Shown piece by piece: positions 57,181-64,000 of a stretch of 64,000 nucleotides of DNA (position 1 is its first letter; each line of letters starts with the position of its first letter). Made by a program: the position numbers and the translations under genes. The notes under the pieces are model-generated. The model was not told the origin of the DNA. It saw nothing but the letters and a program-made list of their open reading frames with translations, and made no database searches. This stretch comes from Pseudooceanicola nanhaiensis (GTDB lineage Bacteria > Pseudomonadota > Alphaproteobacteria > Rhodobacterales > Rhodobacteraceae): the NCBI RefSeq assembly GCF_020171315.1, contig NZ_JAIUZP010000001.1, positions 930,001 through 994,000 on the forward strand, in the 5' to 3' direction.

Positions 57181-57247
57181 GAGAGGCCGGGCAGCGCCGA
57201 ACCGCCCCCACGGGGCGGCGCTTTCGCGCCACCCCTCGGTTCGGCGC
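57173..57247. ncRNA. Candidate structured RNA or cruciform in the pepF-hydrolase gap
   Basis: GCCCGGCC-GAGA-GGCCGGGC (57173-57192) is a perfect 8-bp tetraloop hairpin. It is followed by an 11-bp outer stem GCGCCGAACCG (57194-57204) / CGGTTCGGCGC (57237-57247) enclosing GCCCC-CAC-GGGGC and GGCGC-TTTC-GCGCC, a three-way-junction fold. It reads about equally on both strands. No known RNA family is recognised. Confidence 0.4.
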
Positions 57248-57422
57248 CACCCGGCGCGTGAGCCGGAGGGCGTTGGCGAGGTGCGCGTTGATCGATGCCG
57301 GAAACGGCCAGCCATCGGGCTGAGGTCTCAGCAGGCAGCAGGCACTACGCGCGGTTCCCAAGGCCGCGCAGGGCACGTGGCGAAAGTGTGCCAGTCAGAG
57401 ACGCCTGGGCGGGGTGACCCCC

Positions 57423-58382
57423 TCAGGCGCTGTCAGCCGATACGCTGCGCGCGCGGGGCACGAAGAGCTCCGCCGCGGTATCGAAGACCCGGGCGCGCAC
57501 CTCGGGCGTCTCCATCATCACCTCGTGGCGGCCGCTTTCGACCATCTCCAGCCGTCCGCCGGGCCATTGCCCCATGCGGCTGACGATCCGCGCGGGATCG
57601 ACGATCTCCTCGTCGGTGCCGAGGAAGGTCACGCAGGGCACGTCCGGTGCGGGACGGCGGGCAAGGGCCTGCATCTCGCGCAGGGATTCGTGCAGCCAGT
57701 GCAGGCTGGGCCCGCCGAGCGACATTTCCGGATGCAGCCGGGCCTGGTGGAACATGTAGTCCCACATCTCCCGGTCGGTGGTCAGCTTGTTCTCGCCGAA
57801 GGGGCAGGTCAGCACGTAGGTCGCGCCCGTGGTGCCGGGCGCGAAGACATGGCCCAGCCCCAGCCGCACGCTGCCCCAGGCCACCGCCCAGGCGGCGGGG
57901 CGGGTGGCGGCGGCCAGCCGGATGCCCCACATCGGCGCGGTGAACATGGCCGCCTCGACGGGCGCCCCCTCCAGCAGGGCGCGCAGGCCGATGGCGCCGC
58001 CCATGGAATGGGCAATCAGGTAATAGGGTTTCGGCAGCCCCTCGGCCTCGGCGACTTCCAGCGCAGCGGCCACGTCCTTTTGATAGTCCGTGAACTGGCC
58101 GATATGGCCGAGGCTCCGGTCGCCCGACAGCCGGTCGGCAAGGCCCTGACCGCGCCAGTCGATGGTCAGCGTGGCATAGCCGCGCGCCGCCAGATCGACG
58201 GCGGCGCGGCCGTATTTCTCGATGTACTCGGTCCGGCCGGGGAAGAGCAGGACAGTGCCCCGCGCCCCCTCCGGCGACCACAGGCCGACACGGATGCGCA
58301 CCCCGTCGGACGCCTTGACCCAGTAGGCCCGCCCGCTGGCGGGGCCTTCTGCTATCTCGTCGTAGAAGGGCGCTTTTTCCAT
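57423..58382 (-). CDS. Alpha/beta hydrolase, lysophospholipase-like
   Basis: The 319-residue product has the serine hydrolase nucleophile motif AHSMGG (about residues 123-128), an oxyanion-hole region VLLFPGRTEYIEKYG and the family DWRGQGLADR, as in monoglyceride lipase/lysophospholipase L2 (PldB-type, Hydrolase_4). The catalytic Asp (GTDEEIVDP) and His (GRHEVMME) are visible near the C terminus. No signal peptide, so it is probably cytosolic. Its start lies 18 bases after the SCP2-like gene on the same strand, so an operon is likely. Substrate is not proven. Confidence 0.88.
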   Translation of the reverse strand: MEKAPFYDEIAEGPASGRAYWVKASDGVRIRVGLWSPEGARGTVLLFPGRTEYIEKYGRAAVDLAARGYATLTIDWRGQGLADRLSGDRSLGHIGQFTDYQKDVAAALEVAEAEGLPKPYYLIAHSMGGAIGLRALLEGAPVEAAMFTAPMWGIRLAAATRPAAWAVAWGSVRLGLGHVFAPGTTGATYVLTCPFGENKLTTDREMWDYMFHQARLHPEMSLGGPSLHWLHESLREMQALARRPAPDVPCVTFLGTDEEIVDPARIVSRMGQWPGGRLEMVESGRHEVMMETPEVRARVFDTAAELFVPRARSVSADSA

Positions 58383-58400
58383 GTCTTCAGGCCTTTATCG

Positions 58401-58691
<291 letters not shown>

Positions 58692-58765
58692 TCTGTTTCC
58701 TCCTGAAAATTTGCTCTGAAAAGGGGATCCCAATTGGCTCAGAGCACGCTACATTTAAACCTGTT

Positions 58766-59347
58766 ATGAGCGCGTCAACATCACATCTCAATTATATCGT
58801 GGCGGCATTTCTGGCCGCGGGGTCTCTGACGCTGGGTCTTTCCGGCGCGGCCCTTGCGCAGACCGCCGGGGCCGAATCGTCGGAACACCTCCTGCAGGAG
58901 CTGCAGGATGCCGATCCGACCGACGCCAAGCGGATCGCCCGTGAGCTGGGACTGGAGTGGAGCCGCACCGGCTCGCCCTCCATGGACCTGCTGCTGCAAC
59001 GGGGCCGCGACGCGCTGGAGACCCAGGACCTCGACGAGGCGATCGGGCATTTCTCGGCCCTGACCGACCATGCGCCGCAATTTGCCGAAGGCTGGCACGG
59101 CCGGGCGCAGGCCTATTATGCCGAGGGCGAACTGGGCCTTGCCGTCGACTCGCTGGAACATACGCTGGCGCTGAATCCGGATCACTACGAGGCGATCTTC
59201 GGACTGGCCGTGATCGCCGAGCAGACCGGCGCGCTGGAAGAGGCCTATGGCCTCTATGAGCGGGTGCTGGAGCTCTATCCGACGCATGAACCTGCCGAAG
59301 AAGGCATCCAGCGTCTGGACATTCCGGTCAACGGCACCGAGATCTGA
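58766..59347 (+). CDS. Exported TPR-repeat protein
   Basis: The 193-residue product has a signal peptide (hydrophobic segment about 10-30, cleavage after GAALAQ-type Ala). About three tetratricopeptide repeats follow from residue 70 (e.g. AIGHFSALTDHAPQFAEGWHGRAQAYYAEGELGLAVDSLEHTLALNPDHYEA, interrupted here). It is a likely periplasmic scaffold protein of unknown partner. No strong ribosome-binding site is visible before the ATG, so the start or a leaderless message is possible. It is divergent from the SCP2 gene. Confidence 0.8.
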   Translation: MSASTSHLNYIVAAFLAAGSLTLGLSGAALAQTAGAESSEHLLQELQDADPTDAKRIARELGLEWSRTGSPSMDLLLQRGRDALETQDLDEAIGHFSALTDHAPQFAEGWHGRAQAYYAEGELGLAVDSLEHTLALNPDHYEAIFGLAVIAEQTGALEEAYGLYERVLELYPTHEPAEEGIQRLDIPVNGTEI

Positions 59348-59377
59348 TCCAAGCGAAACGAACGGACGCATTCAGCG

Positions 59378-62299
59378 ATGGCCGAACAAGGGCGGATCAC
59401 CGCGGTCCTTGGCCCGACCAACACGGGCAAGACTCACTACGCAATCGAGAGGATGCTGGGCTATCGCACCGGCGTCATCGGGCTGCCCCTGCGGTTGCTC
59501 GCCCGCGAGGTCTATGACCGGATCGTGAAGGCGCGCGGCCCCTCGGTGGTGGCGCTGGTGACGGGGGAGGAGCGCATCGTGCCGCCACGGACCCAGTACT
59601 GGGTCTGCACGGTCGAGGCGATGCCCGAGGGCATGGGCCCCGACTTCCTCGCCATCGACGAGATCCAGCTCTGCGCCGATCCCGAGCGCGGCCATGTCTT
59701 CACCGACCGTCTGCTCCGGGCGCGCGGTACCCATGAGACGCTCTTCCTCGGCTCCGACACCATGCGCCCGACCATCGCGCAGCTGGTCCCGCAGGCGCAG
59801 TTCCTGCGTCGCGAGCGGATGAGCCATCTGAGCTACGCTGGTTCGAAAAAGATAAGCCGGATGCCGTCTCGCAGCGCGATCGTCGGGTTCTCGGTTGAGA
59901 ATGTCTATGCCATCGCCGAGCTGCTCAGGCGCCAGAAGGGCGGTGCGGCGGTCGTCATGGGGGCGCTCAGCCCCCGGACGCGCAACGCGCAGGTGGAACT
60001 CTACCAGAACGGTGACGTGGATTACCTCGTGGCCACCGATGCCATCGGCATGGGGCTCAACCTCGACATCAACCACGTCGCCTTTTCCTCGCTGACGAAG
60101 TTCGACGGCCGCCGGATGCGGCATCTCTTCCCGCACGAGCTGGCGCAGATCGCCGGCCGGGCCGGGCGGGGGATGCAGGACGGCTCCTTCGGGGTCACGG
60201 GCGAGGCGCCGCCGCTCGACGAGGAGGTCGCCGAGGCGATCATGGAGCATCGCTTTGCGCCGGTGCGCAAACTCCTGTGGCGCAATCCTACCCTGAATTT
60301 CGGCTCTCTGGAGCGGCTGATCGCCTCGCTGGAGGAAAGCCCGAAGCACGAGTTGCTGATGAAAGCACGCGAGGCGGATGACCTCGCCGTCCTCAAGAAT
60401 CTGTCCCGCGAAGCCGAGGTAATGGCCCGCGCGTCCTCTCCCAATGCCTTGAAATTGCTCTGGGATGTCTGCCGGATCCCCGATTTCCGCGGCATCAGCC
60501 ATGCGGAACACGCAAGCCTGCTGGGGCGGATTTACGAATTCCTCCATGAAAGCGGGCGGATCCCCGATGACTGGATGGCGCGGCAGATCCGCCGAATAGA
60601 CCGTATTGACGGCGATATTGATGCATTGTCGAAACGGCTGGCTTATATTCGCACATGGACCTATGTCGCGCAGCGTAGCGGGTGGGTTTCGGACGAAAGT
60701 CATTGGCGCGGGGAAACACGCGCTGTAGAAGACCGCCTGTCGGATGCGCTGCATGCGCGCCTGACGCAGAGATTTGTGGACCGCCGGACGTCAGTCCTGC
60801 TTCGGCGGCTCAAGCAGAAGGAGGCCCTCTTGGCCGAAGTGAATGACAAGGGTGAAGTGACGGTCGAAGGCGAATTCGTCGGCCGTCTCGAAGGCTTCCG
60901 GTTCCGCCAGGACAAGGATGCGACGGGTCAGGAGGCCAAGACGCTCCGCCAGGCCTCGGTGCAGGCGCTCGTGCCGCACTTCCACCTGCGCGCAGACCGG
61001 TTCTACAACGCGCCCGATACCGAGATCGACTTCACCGAACAGGGTGGCCTCATGTGGGGCGACCAGGCGGTGGGCAAGCTCGTGGCCGGGTCCGAACCGA
61101 TGAAGCCCACCGTGCAGGTCTTCGTCGATGACGAGGCGGGCCCGGACGTGGCGCAGAAGGTGGAACGCCGTCTGCAGCATTTCATTGACCGCCAGGTTGC
61201 CGCGCTCTTCGAGCCGCTGCTGAACCTGCAGCGCGACGAGACCCTGACCGGTCTGGCTCGCGGCTTTGCCTTCCGCATGGTCGAGGGCCTCGGCGTCCTG
61301 CCGCGCGGCGACGTGGCCGACGAGGTCAAGTCGCTCGACCAAGACGCCCGGGGCGCACTGCGCAAGCACGGCCTGCGTTTCGGTCAGTTCACCATCTTCA
61401 TGCCGCTGATCCTGAAGCCCAAGCCGACCCGGCTGCGGCTGGTTCTTTGGTCTCTTTTCAAAGGCCTGCAGGAGTTTCCTGAAGCGCCGCCGCCGGGTCT
61501 GGTGACCATTCCCGCCGCAGCGGATGCGCCCGAGGGCTATTACACCATGGCCGGCTACCGGGCCGCCGGGGAGCGCGCGATCCGCATCGACATGCTGGAA
61601 CGTCTCGCCGACCTGCTGCGCGGTCAGGACAGCCGGACCGGCTTCGAAGCCACCGCAGACATGCTGTCGATCACCGGCATGACGCTGGAGCAGTTCGCCG
61701 ACCTGATGCAGGGTCTGGGCTACAAGGCCGAGAAGGGCGAACGCGAGAAGCAGAAACCCGCCCCGGACGCGCCCGCAGAGGCCGCCGCCGAGACGGCCGA
61801 GGCTGCGCCCGAGACCGAGACCGCGACCGAAGCGGAGGCTGTCGAAGCCCCCGCCGAGGCGACCGAGGCCCCGGCTGAAGCCGTCGAGACCCCGGCCGAG
61901 CCCGTCGCGGAAGAGACTCCGGCCGAAACGGCAGAGGCCCCCGCCGCAGTTGACGGCGAGGCCGATGCCGCGCCCGAGATCGAGGTGTTCTACACCTTCA
62001 CCTGGGGCCGCAACCGGCAGGCCAACCGCGGCCCGCGCCGGGGTGGCCAGCAGGGGCAGGGCGCCCGCGAGGGCCGTGAAGGCGGCAACCGTGGCAAGCC
62101 CCGCGGCGAAAACCGTGGTGAAGGCCGCGGCGATCGTGGTCCCCGTGGCGACAAGGGCCCCCGCGGCGCCAAGGGCAAGGGCAAGCCGCGCGACGCGGGT
62201 CCCAAGACCTACGAGGCCCGTCCGCCGCGCAAGGAAAAGCCGATCGATCCGGACAACCCGTTCGCCGCAGCCCTCATGGGGCTGAAGGACAAGAACTGA
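59378..62299 (+). CDS. SUV3-like ATP-dependent RNA helicase with C-terminal RG-rich tail
   Basis: Superfamily 2 helicase of the mitochondrial SUV3/alphaproteobacterial type, likely in RNA turnover. The 973-residue product has Walker A GPTNTGKT (about 12-19), DEIQ (about 94-97), SAT-like motif region and the motif VI QIAGRAGRG (about 257-265). The C-terminal third has an A/E/P-rich stretch (about 790-865) and an Arg/Gly/Lys tail (about 880-945) that may bind RNA. The S4 gene follows immediately. Neighbouring fdxA and carD complete a conserved order. Confidence 0.93.
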   Translation: MAEQGRITAVLGPTNTGKTHYAIERMLGYRTGVIGLPLRLLAREVYDRIVKARGPSVVALVTGEERIVPPRTQYWVCTVEAMPEGMGPDFLAIDEIQLCADPERGHVFTDRLLRARGTHETLFLGSDTMRPTIAQLVPQAQFLRRERMSHLSYAGSKKISRMPSRSAIVGFSVENVYAIAELLRRQKGGAAVVMGALSPRTRNAQVELYQNGDVDYLVATDAIGMGLNLDINHVAFSSLTKFDGRRMRHLFPHELAQIAGRAGRGMQDGSFGVTGEAPPLDEEVAEAIMEHRFAPVRKLLWRNPTLNFGSLERLIASLEESPKHELLMKAREADDLAVLKNLSREAEVMARASSPNALKLLWDVCRIPDFRGISHAEHASLLGRIYEFLHESGRIPDDWMARQIRRIDRIDGDIDALSKRLAYIRTWTYVAQRSGWVSDESHWRGETRAVEDRLSDALHARLTQRFVDRRTSVLLRRLKQKEALLAEVNDKGEVTVEGEFVGRLEGFRFRQDKDATGQEAKTLRQASVQALVPHFHLRADRFYNAPDTEIDFTEQGGLMWGDQAVGKLVAGSEPMKPTVQVFVDDEAGPDVAQKVERRLQHFIDRQVAALFEPLLNLQRDETLTGLARGFAFRMVEGLGVLPRGDVADEVKSLDQDARGALRKHGLRFGQFTIFMPLILKPKPTRLRLVLWSLFKGLQEFPEAPPPGLVTIPAAADAPEGYYTMAGYRAAGERAIRIDMLERLADLLRGQDSRTGFEATADMLSITGMTLEQFADLMQGLGYKAEKGEREKQKPAPDAPAEAAAETAEAAPETETATEAEAVEAPAEATEAPAEAVETPAEPVAEETPAETAEAPAAVDGEADAAPEIEVFYTFTWGRNRQANRGPRRGGQQGQGAREGREGGNRGKPRGENRGEGRGDRGPRGDKGPRGAKGKGKPRDAGPKTYEARPPRKEKPIDPDNPFAAALMGLKDKN

Positions 62300-62340
62300 G
62301 CGGGTCCGACACATCCTCGTCCGGGGCCTCGCGGCCCCGG

Positions 62341-62700
62341 ATGCGCCTCGACAAGTGGCTCTGGCAGGCGCGTTTCGTGAAGAGCCGTTCGATCTCGGCC
62401 GAGCTTGTCGGCGGCGGTCATGTGCGCGTGAATTCCCAGAAGGTCTCGAAATCCGCCCATGCCGTGGGGCCGGGGGACGTGCTGACCTTCGCCTATGGCG
62501 GGCAGGTCCGGGTGATCCGGATCGAGGCCCTCGGGACGCGGCGCGGCCCGGCCAGCGAGGCACAGGCCCTCTATACCGATCTGGAACCGCCCCAGCCCAA
62601 GGAGGAGGTTCCGACCATAGCCCGAATCGAGGGCAATTCTCGCCCGACCAAGCGCGAGCGCAGGAAACTCGATCTTGATCGCCTCCGGGCGCTTGAATGA
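62341..62700 (+). CDS. RNA-binding S4 domain protein (HslR/Hsp15-like)
   Basis: The 119-residue product begins MRLDKWLWQARFVKSRS, the S4 signature, followed by a VRVNSQKVSKSAHAVGPGDVLTFAYGGQVRVI core and a basic C-terminal tail. HslR-type proteins bind stalled 50S subunits. The ATG at 62341 directly follows an 8-bp hairpin and has no ribosome-binding site. An in-frame CTG at 62296, overlapping the helicase stop (CTGA) and preceded by GAAGGA, would add 15 residues. The true start is uncertain. Confidence 0.85.
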   Translation: MRLDKWLWQARFVKSRSISAELVGGGHVRVNSQKVSKSAHAVGPGDVLTFAYGGQVRVIRIEALGTRRGPASEAQALYTDLEPPQPKEEVPTIARIEGNSRPTKRERRKLDLDRLRALE

Positions 62701-62750
62701 TCCCGGCACGCGCGGTACTCCCCCTCTGAGAACGACGTCCGAGGACTGGA

Positions 62751-63089
62751 ATGACCTATATCGTCAACGACAAATGCATCGCCTGCAAATACACTGACTG
62801 CGTGGAAGTCTGCCCCGTGGACTGTTTCTACGAGGGCGAGAACATGCTGGTCATTCACCCTGACGAATGCATCGACTGCGGCGTCTGCGAGCCTGAATGC
62901 CCCGCCGACGCGATCCGCCCGGACACCGAGCCGGACATGGAGAAGTGGGTCGAGTTCAACCGCAAGTATGCGGAGCTCTGGCCGGTCATCGTGACCAAGA
63001 AAGACCCGCTGCCGGGTTACGAAGAGCGCGACGGTGAGTCGGGCAAGCTGGAGAAATACTTCTCCGAGACGCCGGGCGAGGGCGGCTGA
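62751..63089 (+). CDS. fdxA: 7Fe ferredoxin FdxA
   Basis: The 112-residue product matches seven-iron ferredoxins: C9, C12, C17 and C21 then C25, and C40-x2-C43-x2-C46-x3-C50. By analogy with Azotobacter ferredoxin I, C9, C17 and C50 hold the [3Fe-4S] cluster and C21, C40, C43 and C46 the [4Fe-4S] cluster. It donates electrons to unidentified partners. The gene order helicase-S4-fdxA-carD fits alphaproteobacteria. Confidence 0.96.
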   Translation: MTYIVNDKCIACKYTDCVEVCPVDCFYEGENMLVIHPDECIDCGVCEPECPADAIRPDTEPDMEKWVEFNRKYAELWPVIVTKKDPLPGYEERDGESGKLEKYFSETPGEGG

Positions 63090-63209
63090 GCCGCGAATCA
63101 TCTGTTATGCGCGTTTGCGGCATGATCCGTTAGCGCACAAACAACTGGGGTTTTCCCTTCATCGACAGGGGATTGGGCCATCTTCCGCCCGGTCTCTCCT
63201 GCACTGCAG

Positions 63210-63239
63210 CGCCGATCCTCTTTTGAATCGGCGTTTTTT
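63210..63239 (+). terminator. Rho-independent terminator downstream of fdxA
   Basis: CGCCGAT-10-base loop-ATCGGCG followed by TTTTTT, 120 bases after the fdxA stop. The 355-base gap to carD holds no gene. Two leader hairpins follow it. Confidence 0.85.
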
Positions 63240-63284
63240 GTGGTAGGATGGTCTTCGCAAATGAGGAAGCCTGCCTGTAGATCA

Positions 63285-63408
63285 CCCCGCGTCAGCTGCC
63301 GTCGCGGGGCATAAACCTGACAGATCATATCGGTGAGACGAGGCCGCAGACGCGGGCTCGGCTGACCTGTTGTCTTGAAAGGCCGTAGTGCTCCCATCGG
63401 GTTGGGAG
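63285..63408 (+). promoter_or_regulatory. Leader hairpins upstream of carD
   Basis: CCCCGCG with CGCGGGG (63285-63309, 11-base loop) and CTCCCA-TCGGGT-TGGGAG (63391-63408) lie between the fdxA terminator and carD. They may be part of a long 5' leader. No known riboswitch is recognised. Confidence 0.4.
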
Positions 63409-63444
63409 CTGCGGAGATGGGCATGCTTCATGAGGAAGGATTGC

Positions 63445-63954
63445 ATGAGCAAAATGAAAAAATCCGAATTCCGCCCGAACGACTATGTTGTGTATCCGGC
63501 CCATGGCGTCGGTCAGATCATCTCGATCGAAAGCCAGGAGATCGCCGGGATCCCCCTGGAGATGTTCGTCATCTCCTTCGAAAAGGACAAGATGACCCTG
63601 CGGGTCCCCACCAACAAGGCGACCGAAATCGGCATGCGCTCGCTCTCGAGCCCCGATGTCGTGTCCAAGGCCATGACGACCCTGAAGGGCAAGGCCAAGG
63701 TGAAGCGCGCCATGTGGTCGCGCCGCGCGCAGGAATACGAACAGAAGATCAACTCCGGTGACCTGATCGCCATCGCCGAAGTGGTGCGCGACCTGCACCG
63801 TAACGACGATCAGCGCGAGCAGTCCTACTCCGAGCGTCAGCTCTACGAAGCCGCGCTTGAGCGCCTGACCCGCGAAGTGGCCGCCGTGACCGGTGGTGAC
63901 GAAGTGGCCGCCGCCAAGAAGGTGGACGAAGTGCTGGTGTCCCGCGCCGCCTGA
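63445..63954 (+). CDS. carD: CarD/CdnL family transcription regulator
   Basis: Binds RNA polymerase and stabilises open complexes at growth-related promoters. The 169-residue product has the N-terminal RNAP-interacting (Tudor-like) domain (YVVYPAHGVGQIISIESQEI, about 12-31) and a C-terminal helical DNA-binding part with RKTKRMW-type basic patches (KAKVKRAMWSRRAQEY). I chose the ATG at 63445, preceded by GAGGAAGGA; an upstream frame adds 19 residues through the leader. A sigma-independent partner of rRNA promoters in other bacteria. Confidence 0.95.
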   Translation: MSKMKKSEFRPNDYVVYPAHGVGQIISIESQEIAGIPLEMFVISFEKDKMTLRVPTNKATEIGMRSLSSPDVVSKAMTTLKGKAKVKRAMWSRRAQEYEQKINSGDLIAIAEVVRDLHRNDDQREQSYSERQLYEAALERLTREVAAVTGGDEVAAAKKVDEVLVSRAA

Positions 63955-64000
63955 TCCGGCTGCGACAGGATGACTGTTTGAGAACCGCGCTCTTCGGAGC

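Noticed and set aside
57015..57323. A 102-codon plus-strand frame in the pepF-hydrolase gap
   Set aside because: It covers the tandem repeat and hairpin region, and its Arg/Pro-rich product has no domain.

Overview
The window comes from a high-GC alphaproteobacterium, most likely a Rhodobacterales (Rhodobacteraceae) member. Supporting signs are the gene orders nrdR-ribD-ribE-ribBA-ribH-nusB and SUV3-like helicase-S4-fdxA-carD, an alphaproteobacterial LexA box (GTTC-N7-GTTC) before mmcB, a tRNA-His without the usual G-1/C73 identity pair, and RpoD, RpoH and CarD proteins of alphaproteobacterial type. No prophage, IS element, CRISPR array, rRNA or replication origin was seen.

Region 1 (1-26.4 kb) is the 3' part of one giant gene encoding at least 8,775 residues; its start lies outside the window. 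The protein is built from dozens of glycine/alanine/aspartate-rich repeats, then further module families, a calcium-binding (RTX) region and two lectin-like domains. It ends in a matrixin-type zinc protease motif. It is probably a secreted or surface-attached protein. A strong terminator closes the gene. Region 2 (26.5-36.7 kb) is housekeeping: tRNA-Glu, recJ and hom on the minus strand with a small lipoprotein, then on the plus strand a TetR regulator, dnaG, rpoD, a small exported protein, YjbQ and nrdR.

Region 3 (36.7-47.7 kb) is a riboflavin locus (ribD, ribE, ribBA, ribH, nusB) split by an inverted three-gene capsule block (kpsC, an outer-membrane polysaccharide export lipoprotein, kpsS). 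A Tat-exported metallo-beta-lactamase-fold gene between ribE and ribBA is interrupted by an in-frame stop. Region 4 (47.7-53.8 kb) holds SOS-controlled mmcB, tRNA-His, katG and a divergent rluD pair. It also has unusually long, structure-rich gaps that may encode small RNAs.

Region 5 (53.8-64 kb) holds rpoH, an M3 oligopeptidase, a lysophospholipase-like hydrolase with an SCP2-like protein, a TPR protein, the helicase, an S4 RNA-binding protein, the 7Fe ferredoxin and carD.

The most unusual items are the architecture of the giant protein, several candidate structured RNAs, two copies of a mosaic terminator-like repeat, an AT-rich double hairpin, a possible CTG start for the S4 gene, overlapping divergent start codons at rluD, and the nonsense-interrupted hydrolase. 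All calls are from reading the sequence; no database search was run.
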